From: Paenibacillus qinlingensis
GTDB taxonomy: Bacteria; Bacillota; Bacilli; Paenibacillales; NBRC-103111
Reading direction: 5' to 3'
NCBI RefSeq assembly: GCF_013204845.1
Contig: NZ_JABMKY010000039.1
Span: forward strand, 1 to 59,619
Length of the DNA stretch: 59,619 nucleotides
Shown piece after piece: positions 41,428-50,319 of the stretch. The notes under the pieces were generated by a model that saw nothing but the letters and a program-made list of their open reading frames with translations, was not told the origin of the DNA and searched no databases. Numbering within the stretch: position 1 is the stretch's first letter; every line of letters starts with the position of its first letter. A program made the translations under genes and the position numbers.

Positions 41428-42072
41428 CTATAAATCTCTGACTTCCAAATACCGCTCAAGCTTGCGCTTAACACGTTGGAGAGCATTGTCAATTGACTTC
41501 ACATGGCGATCGAGATCCACAGCAATTTCTTGATAGGATCTGCCATCGAGATAGAGCATCAGCACTCTACGCTCTAAGTCACTTAAAATTTCTCCCATTT
41601 TATCTTCAAGTCCCGTAAACTCTTCTTGATTAATAACCAATTCCTCGGGATCTGTTACCCGGGAGCCGCTAATAACATCGAGCAGTGTACGATCAGAATC
41701 TTCATCATAGATGGGCTTATCCAGTGACACGTAGGAATTAAGAGGTATATGCTTTTGACGAGTTGCTGTCTTAATCGCCGTGATGATCTGCCGCGTGATA
41801 CACAGTTCAGCAAAGGCTTTGAATGAAGCAAGCTTGTCTCCTCGGAAGTCGCGGATAGATTTATATAAACCTATCATGCCTTCCTGCACAATATCTTCTC
41901 GGTCTGCACCTATCAAAAAATAAGAACGCGCTTTAGCACGTACGAAATTCTTATATTTGTTGATAAGATATTCCAAAGCTTCGCTACTGCCTTCACGGAC
42001 TGCTTCGACAATGTCTTCATCTGGCTTGAGGTCATAATCATACATTCTCAGTTCTTTGAGGTCGACACTCAC
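41428..42072 (-). CDS. sigH: RNA polymerase sigma-H factor (Spo0H)
   Basis: A 214-residue sigma-70 family factor. Region 2 has KYKNFVRAKARSYFLIG, then ADREDIVQEGMIGLYKSIRD and FKAFAELCITRQIITAIKTA; region 4 has LDGRSYQEIAVDLDRHVKSI. This is near-identical to B. subtilis sigma-H, which turns on early stationary-phase and sporulation genes including spo0A and kinA. The start is GTG at 42072, eight bases after GGAGG. It has its own sigma-A promoter; in B. subtilis AbrB represses it. Confidence 0.95.
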   Translation of the reverse strand: MSVDLKELRMYDYDLKPDEDIVEAVREGSSEALEYLINKYKNFVRAKARSYFLIGADREDIVQEGMIGLYKSIRDFRGDKLASFKAFAELCITRQIITAIKTATRQKHIPLNSYVSLDKPIYDEDSDRTLLDVISGSRVTDPEELVINQEEFTGLEDKMGEILSDLERRVLMLYLDGRSYQEIAVDLDRHVKSIDNALQRVKRKLERYLEVRDL

Positions 42073-42127
42073 CAACAATCCCTCCGGCCTGCAAGACTAC
42101 CCAGATTTCACTATAAAAGTTAGGTTA

Positions 42128-42157
42128 AGTATACATGATGAAATCTCACACCGTCAA
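42128..42157 (-). promoter_or_regulatory. Sigma-A promoter of sigH
   Basis: The minus strand has TTGACG (42152-42157), an 18-base spacer and TATACT (42128-42133). It lies in the 119-bp gap between rae1 and sigH. Confidence 0.6.
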
Positions 42158-42191
42158 CGGGGAACCCCACCATTTCTAGCATTTGGAGGAT

Positions 42192-42704
42192 TTACTCCCC
42201 TCTTCGCCATCGTTCTAACTTCGCTTTCATCTCGTCACTCAGCTTGCCTCCGAACGGATTCCGTTTGGTTGTCGTCTCTGTTACTATGCGTTCACGAACA
42301 TCTTTACGGTTCTGTTTAATTTTCACAAGCAACTCTTTCGCGGGCATGCGAAGCGCTCCCTTGCCAAATATGACATGCTGCTCAATCATATCCGAGGTCG
42401 CCACGAATATTTCCTTACGCCTTCCCATCAGATTCGTAACCAATCGCTCGATTCTTTCATCTGCGGTTTCTTTCTCCTTGGTATAGAGCACCGCCAGTTT
42501 ATTCTGCACATATTTCTTGCCTAGCCCAGGTACCATGTAGGCATCGAAGACCAGATAGACTTTCATACCTGAAAAAGATTGAAATTCCGCAAGCATATGG
42601 ATCAGACCGTCACGTGCACCTTCAAGATCGGTATCCTTTAATTTACTTAACTCAGGCCAGGCGCCGATAATGTTGTAGCCATCTACAATTAGGATCTGTT
42701 CCAT
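42192..42704 (-). CDS. rae1: Ribosome-dependent mRNA endonuclease Rae1 (YacP, NYN domain)
   Basis: A 170-residue NYN/PIN-fold protein. The N-terminal strand and acidic residue ILIVDGYNIIGAW (Asp8) and the later VATSDMIEQ mark the active site; the end is basic. In B. subtilis Rae1 enters the ribosomal A site and cuts certain mRNAs during translation. It follows rlmB, the same order as B. subtilis yacO-yacP-sigH. Confidence 0.9.
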   Translation of the reverse strand: MEQILIVDGYNIIGAWPELSKLKDTDLEGARDGLIHMLAEFQSFSGMKVYLVFDAYMVPGLGKKYVQNKLAVLYTKEKETADERIERLVTNLMGRRKEIFVATSDMIEQHVIFGKGALRMPAKELLVKIKQNRKDVRERIVTETTTKRNPFGGKLSDEMKAKLERWRRGE

Positions 42705-42709
42705 CCCAT

Positions 42710-43450
42710 TTAGCTCTTATTGCGCTGTCTTACCACTTCATACATCAATACACCCGCGGCAACAGAGGCATTCAACGAATTAACATGCCCGGCCATTGGC
42801 AGCTTGACTAAGAAGTCGCATCTTTCTTTAATGAGTCGACCCACACCTTTACCCTCGTTTCCAATAACCAAAGCAATCGGAATCGTAAAGTTGGCTTTGT
42901 ATACATCTTGAGCTGCAGTAACATCCGTACCTGCAACCCACACACCTTGTTCTTTTAATTGCTCAATCGTTTGCGAAATATTCGTCACACGTGCCACCGG
43001 CACATACTCAACTGCGCCTGCCGAAGTTTTGGAAACTGTTGCAGTTAGCCCTACAGAGCGGCGTTTCGGTATAATCACACCATGAACCCCCGTACAATCG
43101 GCTGTACGCAGAATGGACCCCAGGTTATGCGGATCTTCAATTTCATCGAGTATTAAAATGAAGGGTTCTTGCCCTAGCGCTTTCGCCTTGGCTAAGATAT
43201 CTTCAACCTCCACGTAGGCATATGCAGCAACTTGTGCAACAACACCTTGATGTTGGAGCCCCTCTGCCATTTGGTCCAGCTTACGCTTGTCCGTAAATTG
43301 TACAATAATCCCTAGATTTTTGGCTTCTGCCACAATCGGCCCTGCGAATTGCTTCTGAGCACCCTCGGCAATCCATATTTTATTAATTGTCCGTCCGGCA
43401 CGAAGCGCCTCCAATACGGAGTGCTTCCCACCGATAATATCTTCATCCAT
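42710..43450 (-). CDS. rlmB: 23S rRNA (guanosine-2'-O-)methyltransferase RlmB-like (YacO)
   Basis: A 246-residue SPOUT (TrmH-type) methyltransferase. An N-terminal L30e-like substrate-binding domain (about 1-80) is followed by the knotted SAM domain with LDEIEDPHNLGSILRTAD, IGNEGKGV and MAGHVNSLNASVA. RlmB methylates G2251 in E. coli 23S rRNA. The start at 43450 has GGAGG seven bases upstream. It lies 35 bp after mrnC. Confidence 0.9.
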   Translation of the reverse strand: MDEDIIGGKHSVLEALRAGRTINKIWIAEGAQKQFAGPIVAEAKNLGIIVQFTDKRKLDQMAEGLQHQGVVAQVAAYAYVEVEDILAKAKALGQEPFILILDEIEDPHNLGSILRTADCTGVHGVIIPKRRSVGLTATVSKTSAGAVEYVPVARVTNISQTIEQLKEQGVWVAGTDVTAAQDVYKANFTIPIALVIGNEGKGVGRLIKERCDFLVKLPMAGHVNSLNASVAAGVLMYEVVRQRNKS

Positions 43451-43485
43451 CCTAATTCCTCCTAAAAGTACGTGCACATGCTTGT

Positions 43486-43920
43486 CTATTTCTGTTTATC
43501 ATTAAACGTGATTGCGAAATCTAAAATCTCTTTCAATCGTTCAAAGGATTGCTTGTAATATAAATATCCGATTAAGCACTCAAACGCGGTGCTGTGCCGG
43601 TATTCCAGCACATCCGCGTTTTTGGCTGTTGTTCCTGACTTGGCATTACGCCCCCGCTTCACGATGTCCACTTCTTCTTCCGTTAGTGTGGGCATCAAAG
43701 CCGTCAATAATTTGGACTGCGCTTTAGCAGACACAAAACCTGTTGACGCCTTATGCAAATGATTAGGCCGATGATTCGCCCCGGAGATGACATATTGTCG
43801 GATGTAGACTTCATACACCGCATCCCCAATATATGCCAGCACTAATGGATTTAATAAATGCGGACTTTTCGATGGTGGGAAGGAAAACAAGTTAGCAGCA
43901 TCCAGATTTATTTCGGTCAT
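43486..43920 (-). CDS. mrnC: Mini-ribonuclease III
   Basis: A 144-residue protein that is only an RNase III catalytic domain, without a double-stranded-RNA-binding domain. The signature is LAYIGDAVYEVYIR, and a second acidic region is in TAFECLIGYLYY. Mini-III matures 23S rRNA ends in Bacillus. Its ATG overlaps the cysS stop codon (ATGA). Confidence 0.95.
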   Translation of the reverse strand: MTEINLDAANLFSFPPSKSPHLLNPLVLAYIGDAVYEVYIRQYVISGANHRPNHLHKASTGFVSAKAQSKLLTALMPTLTEEEVDIVKRGRNAKSGTTAKNADVLEYRHSTAFECLIGYLYYKQSFERLKEILDFAITFNDKQK

Positions 43921-45317
43921 TTGCGGCGCCAGCGTATGCCTTGCGGTGTATCTTCAAGGAATATCCCTTTCTCCGTTAGCAAATCACGAATTTCATCCGC
44001 GCGCGCCCAGTTCTTGGATTTCCGTGATTCCGTACGTTCAACAATCAACTGCTCGATCTCTTCATCCAGCAATTCATCCCCCTGTTGTGAAAGAATGCCA
44101 AGCGTTGCATCGAATACTTCTAGCTGCTCCATGAAGAGTTTCAGTGCTTCCGCATGTACCCGCTCCTCTTGCAAGTACAAGTTCGCTTCCGCAACGAGAT
44201 CGAATACCGCGGTAATCGCATCCGGCGTATTGAAATCATCATTCATTTTATCCACAAATTGTTTCGAAATCGCCTGCAGTTTATCTGCAATTCCCGAATC
44301 AACTTCGCCAGTTGCAGATGCCGTAGCTAATCGGTGCTTCATATTATCATAAGCATTTTGAATCCGCTCCAACGCATTCGCTGCTTGCTTTAAACTCTCA
44401 TCACTGAAATTAAGCGGATTCCGATAGTGAGCGGATAACATGAAGAAACGGAATACTTGCGGTTTAATTTGTTTAACGAGATCTCGAATTAAAATACCAT
44501 TTCCGAGTGATTTCGACATTTTCTCATTATCAATATTTAAAAAAGCATTGTGTAACCAATAATTGGCCATTGGATGACCGGTTACCGCCTCGGTTTGAGC
44601 AATCTCACATTCATGATGAGGGAACGTTAAATCTTGCCCGCCTCCATGAATATCAATCGTTTCACCCAAATATTTGCGCACCATTGCAGAGCACTCAATA
44701 TGCCATCCTGGGCGGCCTTGGCCCCAAGGGCTATCCCAATAAATCTCACCTGGTTTCGCCGCTTTCCATAGAACAAAGTCCTGAGGATTCTCTTTACGCT
44801 CATCCACCTCAACACGAATTCCATGCTGTAGCTCTTCCAAATTTTGCTTAGAGAGTTTGCCGTAATCCGTGAATTTCAGCGTTCTATAATACACATCACC
44901 ACGAGCTTCGTATGCGAAATCCTTCTCTACCAGTGCAGCAATGAAATCGATGATTTCTTGAATATTCTCCGTTACCCGTGGATTCAATGTCGCCTCATGA
45001 ACACCCAGCGTGGAGATATCCTCCAAAAAAGCTGCGATAAAGGTTTCAGCAAGTTCAGGGACGGAGACCGCCATCTCCTCGGCTTTGCGAATCATTTTAT
45101 CATCCACATCAGTAAAGTTCGTAATATAGTTGACTTCATACTGCTGCGATTCCAAATAACGACGAACCACGTCGAAAAATATAACAGGACGTCCGTTGCC
45201 AATATGAATATAGTTGTATACGGTTGGACCACATACGTACATCTTCACTTTGCCTGGTTCAATCGGAACAAACTCTTCCTTCTTGCGCGTTAAGGTATTA
45301 TATACTTTGAGTGTCAT
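43917..45317 (-). CDS. cysS: Cysteinyl-tRNA synthetase
   Basis: A 466-residue class I synthetase. The zinc cysteine and HIGH motif are in CGPTVYNYIHIGNGRP, and KMSKS is in NEKMSKSLGNG. The C-terminal part carries the DALR-like domain and the tRNA-binding end. It overlaps cysE by four bases upstream and mrnC downstream, so cysE-cysS-mrnC-rlmB-rae1 is one operon under a cysteine T-box. Confidence 0.96.
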   Translation of the reverse strand: MTLKVYNTLTRKKEEFVPIEPGKVKMYVCGPTVYNYIHIGNGRPVIFFDVVRRYLESQQYEVNYITNFTDVDDKMIRKAEEMAVSVPELAETFIAAFLEDISTLGVHEATLNPRVTENIQEIIDFIAALVEKDFAYEARGDVYYRTLKFTDYGKLSKQNLEELQHGIRVEVDERKENPQDFVLWKAAKPGEIYWDSPWGQGRPGWHIECSAMVRKYLGETIDIHGGGQDLTFPHHECEIAQTEAVTGHPMANYWLHNAFLNIDNEKMSKSLGNGILIRDLVKQIKPQVFRFFMLSAHYRNPLNFSDESLKQAANALERIQNAYDNMKHRLATASATGEVDSGIADKLQAISKQFVDKMNDDFNTPDAITAVFDLVAEANLYLQEERVHAEALKLFMEQLEVFDATLGILSQQGDELLDEEIEQLIVERTESRKSKNWARADEIRDLLTEKGIFLEDTPQGIRWRRK

Positions 45318-45970
45318 GTTCTCCTCAATTCTCCATTCTGTTTCCGTTCTTCTTCCAATTGGAATTTCAAGTCATTAATTTGATTCTGTAATTCTTGGAA
45401 AATATCGACGATCGGATCTGGCAAATTACCATGATCTAATCTATTCACACGGACACCGTCTCGCTTCACAAGCTTAGCAGGAATCGTAACGACTGTGCTA
45501 TTGCTAGGAACCTCCTGAATCACGACTGCATTAGAGCCAATACGCGAGTTCTCACCAACGAGGAACGACCCGAGAATTTTGGCACCGGAACCAATAACTA
45601 CATTATTACCAATTGTTGGGTGTCTCTTACCTTTCTCTTTTCCGGTTCCACCTAAAGTTACACCTTGGTACAAGATCACATCATCCCCGATCTCGCAGGT
45701 TTCCCCGATGACAACACCCATCCCATGGTCAATAAATAACCTTCTGCCAATTGTTGCTCCTGGATGGATTTCGATGCCTGTCATGAATCGGCTTATTTGA
45801 GAAACGATACGTGCTAGCGTATACATCTTTCTTGTATAAAACCAATGTCCAATCCGATGCGACCAAATCGCATGAAGTCCCGAATACGTAAAAACAACCT
45901 CAAACCAACTGCGCGCTGCGGGGTCGTTATCGAATACGGCGGATATATCAGATTTGATCGTTGACCACAT
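45314..45970 (-). CDS. cysE: Serine O-acetyltransferase
   Basis: A 218-residue left-handed beta-helix acetyltransferase of the short Gram-positive type. It begins with the helical SAT domain; hexapeptide repeats run from about residue 70 (GIEIHPGATIGRRLFIDHG, GETCEIGDDVILYQGVTLGG). His residues in IDHGMG and the TLGGTGKEKGKRHP loop belong to the active site. It makes O-acetylserine, the carbon skeleton of cysteine. It is first in the T-box operon. Confidence 0.95.
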   Translation of the reverse strand: MWSTIKSDISAVFDNDPAARSWFEVVFTYSGLHAIWSHRIGHWFYTRKMYTLARIVSQISRFMTGIEIHPGATIGRRLFIDHGMGVVIGETCEIGDDVILYQGVTLGGTGKEKGKRHPTIGNNVVIGSGAKILGSFLVGENSRIGSNAVVIQEVPSNSTVVTIPAKLVKRDGVRVNRLDHGNLPDPIVDIFQELQNQINDLKFQLEEERKQNGELRRT

Positions 45971-46006
45971 ATACTCACCTTCTTGCCTAGAATGATGTTG
46001 GTAAAA

Positions 46007-46255
46007 ATAAAAAAAGCCCCTGCAGCCCTAAGGCTGCAGAGGCGTGGTTATCGCGGTTCCACTCTGCTTGGTGACTCGGAAGTCTCCCAACTCAAACCCT
46101 TAACGTGGGTGTTCCGGCTGCGCCTACCCTACTCTGGGTGAGTATTCGGCGCGGCTGCTCCCAGGTGCATTTCTGATTACAAGGATTGGATAACTCACAG
46201 CCAAAGCCTCACGGCCTTGATTATCCTCTCTGACAAATCCTCACGGAACCATACT
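46007..46255 (-). ncRNA. Cysteine T-box riboswitch of the cysE-cysS operon
   Basis: Read on the minus strand, the leader has a specifier region GAAATGCACC whose TGC codon (plus-strand 46167-46169) reads cysteine, and a conserved T-box TGGAACCGCG (46052-46061). The terminator stem is GCCCCTGCAGCC (46016-46027) with GGCTGCAGAGGC (46032-46043), then T7. Uncharged tRNA-Cys would pair with both and let transcription go on. It fills the gap 45971-46314; a weak -10 TATGAT (46262-46267) lies upstream. Confidence 0.9.
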
Positions 46256-46314
46256 CTCCTGATCATAGCATTTCGTATTCTATTTACGTTAAGTATAGCG
46301 AAAAGAACCTCGCT

Positions 46315-47769
46315 TTACAATAAGCTCTGAAGGCGTGAAACAACTTTTTCTTTCCCAAGCAGGAAAAGGGAGACATTCAGATCCGGCCCATGGACTTGAC
46401 CTGTCAATGCGGAGCGAACAGACATGAACAGCTGCTTCCCTTTGAAGCCAGTTTCCTTCTGTACCGCTTTAAGCAACGCCGGCATCCCTTCAACCGTGAA
46501 AGCTTCTGCTTGCTGAACTTGAGCTAAGAAGCTCGTCAACACGACAGGGACATGTTCTTCTTTCAATACAGCCGATGCTTCTTCGTCGATGACCAGTTCT
46601 TCTTTGTAGAAGAGGCTCGACAATTCTACAATCTCAGCCGCGAAGCGCATGCGATCTTGATTAAGGCCAACAAGTGCTTCTACCCATTGTTGCGCAGCTG
46701 CGTCCAAGTCGCCTTGAATGTAGCCCGCTTTGCGTAGATGCGGAACGCAAAGGTCAACGATACGGGAGAGTGGCTCCTTTTTGATATAAGCGTTATTCAT
46801 CCAATTCAATTTATCCATGTCAAACACAGCAGGACTCTTCGATACGCGATCTAGGTCAAACTGGGCAATCAATTCTTCCTTCGTGAACATCTCTTCTTCT
46901 CCACCAGGTGACCAACCAAGCAGCGCAATAAAGTTCAGCACCGCTTCTGGCAGGTAACCAAGCTCTTTGTACTGTTCGATAAACTGAATGATCGACTCAT
47001 CCCGTTTACTCATCTTTTTACGATCCGTATTTAAAATCAAGGATAAATGCGCGAACTCGGGAATCGGCATATCCAGGGCTTCGTACATCAGAACTTGTCT
47101 TGGCGTATTGGATAGATGTTCTTCCCCACGAATAACCAAGTTGATTTTCATCAAATGATCATCCACAATGACGGCAAAGTTGTAGGTAGGGATCCCATCT
47201 GGACGCGCGATAATGAAATCGCCAATTCCATTGGAATCGAATTCCACATGTTCGCGAACTTTGTCTTCGATGGCAATGATGCGATCAGCTGGCACACGGA
47301 AACGCGTTGAAGGCACACGGCCTTCCGCTTCGTACGCAGCGATTTGCTCAGGCGTCAAGTTCCGGCATTTGCCTGAATAGCCGCCCATTTCACCGCTAGC
47401 TTCTTGTTCAGCGCGCTCTTGCTCTAAATCAGCTTCCGAGCAATAGCAACCGTAGGCGTGACCGCTCCCCAACAGTTTATCTAGGTATGTCTTGTAGATA
47501 TCAAGTCTCTCCATCTGACGGTAAGGACCGTAAGGGCCGCCGATATCCACACTTTCATCCCATTCTAGTCCAAGCCATCTCAGACCATTCAACTGGTCTT
47601 CGATACCAGACTCCTTGTGACGGGTTTGATCTGTATCTTCAAAGCGCACAACAAATGCGCCACCGTTCTTACGAGCTAATAGATAATCAAACAGCGCGGT
47701 ACGGGCACCGCCGATATGTAAATGTCCAGTCGGACTAGGTGCATAACGCACGCGTAAAGGCTGACTCAT
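46315..47769 (-). CDS. gltX: Glutamyl-tRNA synthetase
   Basis: A 484-residue class I synthetase. HIGH is in APSPTGHLHIGG (10-21) and the KMSKS variant is KKMSKRDES. A CYCSEADLE segment with a later Cys could bind zinc. In Bacillales, which lack GlnRS, this enzyme is non-discriminating and also charges tRNA-Gln for the GatCAB route. The start at 47769 has AGGGG eight bases upstream. It follows ispF. Confidence 0.96.
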   Translation of the reverse strand: MSQPLRVRYAPSPTGHLHIGGARTALFDYLLARKNGGAFVVRFEDTDQTRHKESGIEDQLNGLRWLGLEWDESVDIGGPYGPYRQMERLDIYKTYLDKLLGSGHAYGCYCSEADLEQERAEQEASGEMGGYSGKCRNLTPEQIAAYEAEGRVPSTRFRVPADRIIAIEDKVREHVEFDSNGIGDFIIARPDGIPTYNFAVIVDDHLMKINLVIRGEEHLSNTPRQVLMYEALDMPIPEFAHLSLILNTDRKKMSKRDESIIQFIEQYKELGYLPEAVLNFIALLGWSPGGEEEMFTKEELIAQFDLDRVSKSPAVFDMDKLNWMNNAYIKKEPLSRIVDLCVPHLRKAGYIQGDLDAAAQQWVEALVGLNQDRMRFAAEIVELSSLFYKEELVIDEEASAVLKEEHVPVVLTSFLAQVQQAEAFTVEGMPALLKAVQKETGFKGKQLFMSVRSALTGQVHGPDLNVSLFLLGKEKVVSRLQSLL

Positions 47770-47808
47770 CGTTGTATCCCCTTTTCTTCTTCCATGCATG
47801 AATATCTG

Positions 47809-48294
47809 CTATTTTATCACATCGCGAATTAAACAAACAACCGATTGTGCAGCAATTCCCTCACCACGGCCCGTAAATCCAAGCCATTCTGTCGTCGTCG
47901 CTTTAACATTGACTTGATCCACCTCTGCCTCCAAAGCAGCGGCAATAATTTCAACCATTTGCGGGATATACGGCAGCATCTTCGGTTTCTGAGCGATAAT
48001 CGTGGAATCTGCATTCCCTAATTTATAGCCCTTCTCCTTCGCTAATTGCCATACCCGCTTCAACAAGACTAAGCTATCCGCATCTTTGTACTCAGCAGCC
48101 GTATCCGGGAAATGCTTCCCGATATCGCCAAGACCTAGTGCGCCTAAGATCGCGTCACTAATCGCGTGCAACAGGACGTCCGCATCGGAGTGCCCCAGCA
48201 ACCCTTTTTCATAAGGAATCGTTACGCCTCCAATGATGCACTTACGTCCTTCTACCAATTGATGAACATCAAATCCATTTCCTACACGAATCAT
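47809..48294 (-). CDS. ispF: 2-C-methyl-D-erythritol 2,4-cyclodiphosphate synthase
   Basis: A 161-residue enzyme of the MEP isoprenoid pathway. Metal ligands Asp9 and His11 (GFDVHQ) and His43 (HSDADVLLH) are visible. It forms the cyclic diphosphate and releases CMP. Its ATG overlaps the ispD stop (ATGA), so the pair is coupled. Confidence 0.96.
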   Translation of the reverse strand: MIRVGNGFDVHQLVEGRKCIIGGVTIPYEKGLLGHSDADVLLHAISDAILGALGLGDIGKHFPDTAAEYKDADSLVLLKRVWQLAKEKGYKLGNADSTIIAQKPKMLPYIPQMVEIIAAALEAEVDQVNVKATTTEWLGFTGRGEGIAAQSVVCLIRDVIK

Positions 48295-48998
48295 GTGCGT
48301 TCCTCTCCCCTTACGTTATGTAAAATCCACTCTGCCCAAGGTAAATCTTCCGGGGTCGTAATTTTAATATTATAATAGTCCCCTTCTACCACGTGTACCG
48401 CCGCGCCTAAACGCTCCACTAAACTCGCGTCATCTGTCCCCATGAACTGATCCAGCTGAGCCTTCTCATGCGCCTCCTGTAAGAGAGAAAGACGAAAAGC
48501 CTGCGGCGTTTGGATGGCCCACAAGCTTCGTCTATCCGGTGTCGATTGAATGCGCTTATCTGCTGCATCCACAACTTTAATTGTATCTTTGACGGGAACG
48601 GCTACGACCGCTGCTCCTATTTCTTGTGCCTTGGTCAGACAATCGAACATATGTTCTTTTTTCACAAAAGGGCGAACACCGTCATGCACAAGCACCCATT
48701 GCGTACCCTCTTGTAAAGCCTGGAGCCCTTGTCTAACGGAATCTTGCCTCTCCGCGCCACCCGCCAGCACACATGTCACCTTCGTAAGTGCGTAGCTCGT
48801 GACATAGCCGTTACAGCGATTCACATCATCTGCACCCACAACGAGAATAATTTCATCCACTTCATGTATGTTTTGAAATAATTGCAAGGTATGTACCAGA
48901 ATTGGCTTCTGTCCCAGTTGCAGGTATTGTTTGCTTTCTGCTGTACCCATGCGCGAACCTTTGCCCGCTGCTACGACGATAACTCCTAGCTTCCCCAT
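48291..48998 (-). CDS. ispD: 2-C-methyl-D-erythritol 4-phosphate cytidylyltransferase
   Basis: A 235-residue nucleotidyltransferase of the MEP pathway. The CTP-binding loop VVAAGKGSRMG is near the start, and the LVHDGVRPF block follows. The start at 48998 has GGAGG four to five bases upstream; the frame extends 16 codons further, but that part overlaps a palindromic intergenic element and is not conserved. Confidence 0.95.
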   Translation of the reverse strand: MGKLGVIVVAAGKGSRMGTAESKQYLQLGQKPILVHTLQLFQNIHEVDEIILVVGADDVNRCNGYVTSYALTKVTCVLAGGAERQDSVRQGLQALQEGTQWVLVHDGVRPFVKKEHMFDCLTKAQEIGAAVVAVPVKDTIKVVDAADKRIQSTPDRRSLWAIQTPQAFRLSLLQEAHEKAQLDQFMGTDDASLVERLGAAVHVVEGDYYNIKITTPEDLPWAEWILHNVRGEERT

Positions 48999-49008
48999 AA
49001 GTCCTCCA

Positions 49009-49056
49009 ACTTGGCGCTTCCAAACGAAAGCTTTCTTCGTAATCATAGGCCCAAGT
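49009..49056 (+). repeat. Palindromic intergenic element, copy 4 (ispD-yacL gap), degenerate
   Basis: An outer stem ACTTGG (49009-49014) and CCAAGT (49051-49056) encloses a degraded hairpin GCTTCC/GAAAGC (49016-49031). It is followed by TTTCTTCGTAATCATAGGCC, which matches TTGCTTCGTAAGCATACGCC of copy 1 at 17 of 20 positions. It is the weakest member of the family. Confidence 0.5.
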
Positions 49057-49098
49057 CAACTTGAAAGAGCTATGTTACATCTCCTTATCATACTGGTT

Positions 49099-50163
49099 TT
49101 ACTGTGCTTTTTCCAATAGTTTTGGTTTCGCAAAAATCATCCGCCCCGCCGATGTCTGAAGCACACTCGTTACCATCACTTCCAGCGTCATACCGATGAA
49201 ATCACGTCCACCTTCAACAACGATCATCGTCCCATCATCGAGATAAGCTACACCTTGTCCATGTTCCTTGCCGTCTTTAATGACTTGAACAATAATTTCT
49301 TCTCCCGGTAGGACAACTGGCTTCACCGCATTCGCAAGATCGTTGATATTGAGCACCGATACACCCTGAAGTTCACATACTTTATTAAGGTTAAAATCGT
49401 TCGTAATCACTTTCCCTTGAAGCACTTTGGCTAAGCGAACCAGCTTGCTGTCCACCTCAGCGATTTCTTCGAAATCACCTTCATAAATCAGAACCTTCAC
49501 TTCAAGTTCTTTTTGGATTTTGTTCAAAATGTCCAGTCCACGACGTCCACGGTTTCGCTTCAGTAAATCTGATGAGTCTGCAATATGCTGCAACTCTTCC
49601 AAGACGAACTCCGGAATTACCAGGGTACCCTCGATAAATCCGGTTTTGCAAATATCTGCGATCCGGCCATCGATGATGACACTCGTATCCAAAATCTTAT
49701 GTTCCTCGTACGGACGATGTGTCTGCTTCTCAGGACCTCCAGATCTGCTCTTCGCAATAACCTGCACAAGCTCTTCCCGCTTGCTGTAACCGATACGGAA
49801 GCCCATAACGCCCAATACAGCGGATACAAGGAAAGGTAAGAATGGCCCTGCCCATTTGGCTTGCTCAAGCACGGGAAATAACATGACTGAAACCAATAGC
49901 CCAATCACGAGCCCTAATGTACCTGATAACAAATCCGATACGGGAATATCCGTGACATTGCGCTCACCTCTCATCAGCAAGTTCATACCAATGTTAGCTA
50001 CCCACGCTGAAATCAAAAACATCCCTACTGCACATAAACTATTAATCCAAAATACTTGTCCTGCTTGACTTGTCACATCCGTTGTTTGTTGGAACGAATC
50101 GCTCCACCTATAACCTAAACTGCCACCCATGATAGCTAAAATGATTTGTACCCATTTCTTCAT
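49099..50163 (-). CDS. Membrane-anchored PIN/TRAM domain protein (YacL-like)
   Basis: A 354-residue protein. The first 125 residues hold four hydrophobic segments. A PIN domain follows (about 155-270) with acidic residues in LDTSVIIDGRIADI and ITNDFNLN, and a C-terminal TRAM domain (about 285-345). PIN domains are usually RNases and TRAM binds RNA; the function of this family (YacL) is not known. The ATG at 50163 is preceded by an in-frame GTG and GGAGG; either could be used. It lies between the unknown plus-strand gene and ispD. Confidence 0.85.
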   Translation of the reverse strand: MKKWVQIILAIMGGSLGYRWSDSFQQTTDVTSQAGQVFWINSLCAVGMFLISAWVANIGMNLLMRGERNVTDIPVSDLLSGTLGLVIGLLVSVMLFPVLEQAKWAGPFLPFLVSAVLGVMGFRIGYSKREELVQVIAKSRSGGPEKQTHRPYEEHKILDTSVIIDGRIADICKTGFIEGTLVIPEFVLEELQHIADSSDLLKRNRGRRGLDILNKIQKELEVKVLIYEGDFEEIAEVDSKLVRLAKVLQGKVITNDFNLNKVCELQGVSVLNINDLANAVKPVVLPGEEIIVQVIKDGKEHGQGVAYLDDGTMIVVEGGRDFIGMTLEVMVTSVLQTSAGRMIFAKPKLLEKAQ

Positions 50164-50199
50164 CACAGATTCACCTCCTGCATCAACTTTTTTTGACCC

Positions 50200-50228
50200 T
50201 TATTACAATTATGTTCCAATTTATGCAA
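50200..50228 (-). promoter_or_regulatory. Sigma-A promoter of the yacL-like gene
   Basis: The minus strand has TTGCAT (50223-50228), a 17-base spacer and TAATAA (50200-50205). It is divergent from the promoter at 50255-50283 and may also serve ispD-ispF-gltX. Confidence 0.55.
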
Positions 50229-50254
50229 CGTTAATCACTTCTTTAGTCGGAAAA

Positions 50255-50283
50255 TTGAAATATTAGAGGGCATCCATTATAAT
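50255..50283 (+). promoter_or_regulatory. Near-consensus sigma-A promoter of the 131-residue gene
   Basis: TTGAAA (50255-50260), a 17-base spacer and a perfect TATAAT (50278-50283) face right. The transcript would start about 30 nt before the ATG at 50320. Confidence 0.75.
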
Positions 50284-50319
50284 GAAATGGAAGTTACCAA
50301 CGTACCAGAGGTGGATGGA

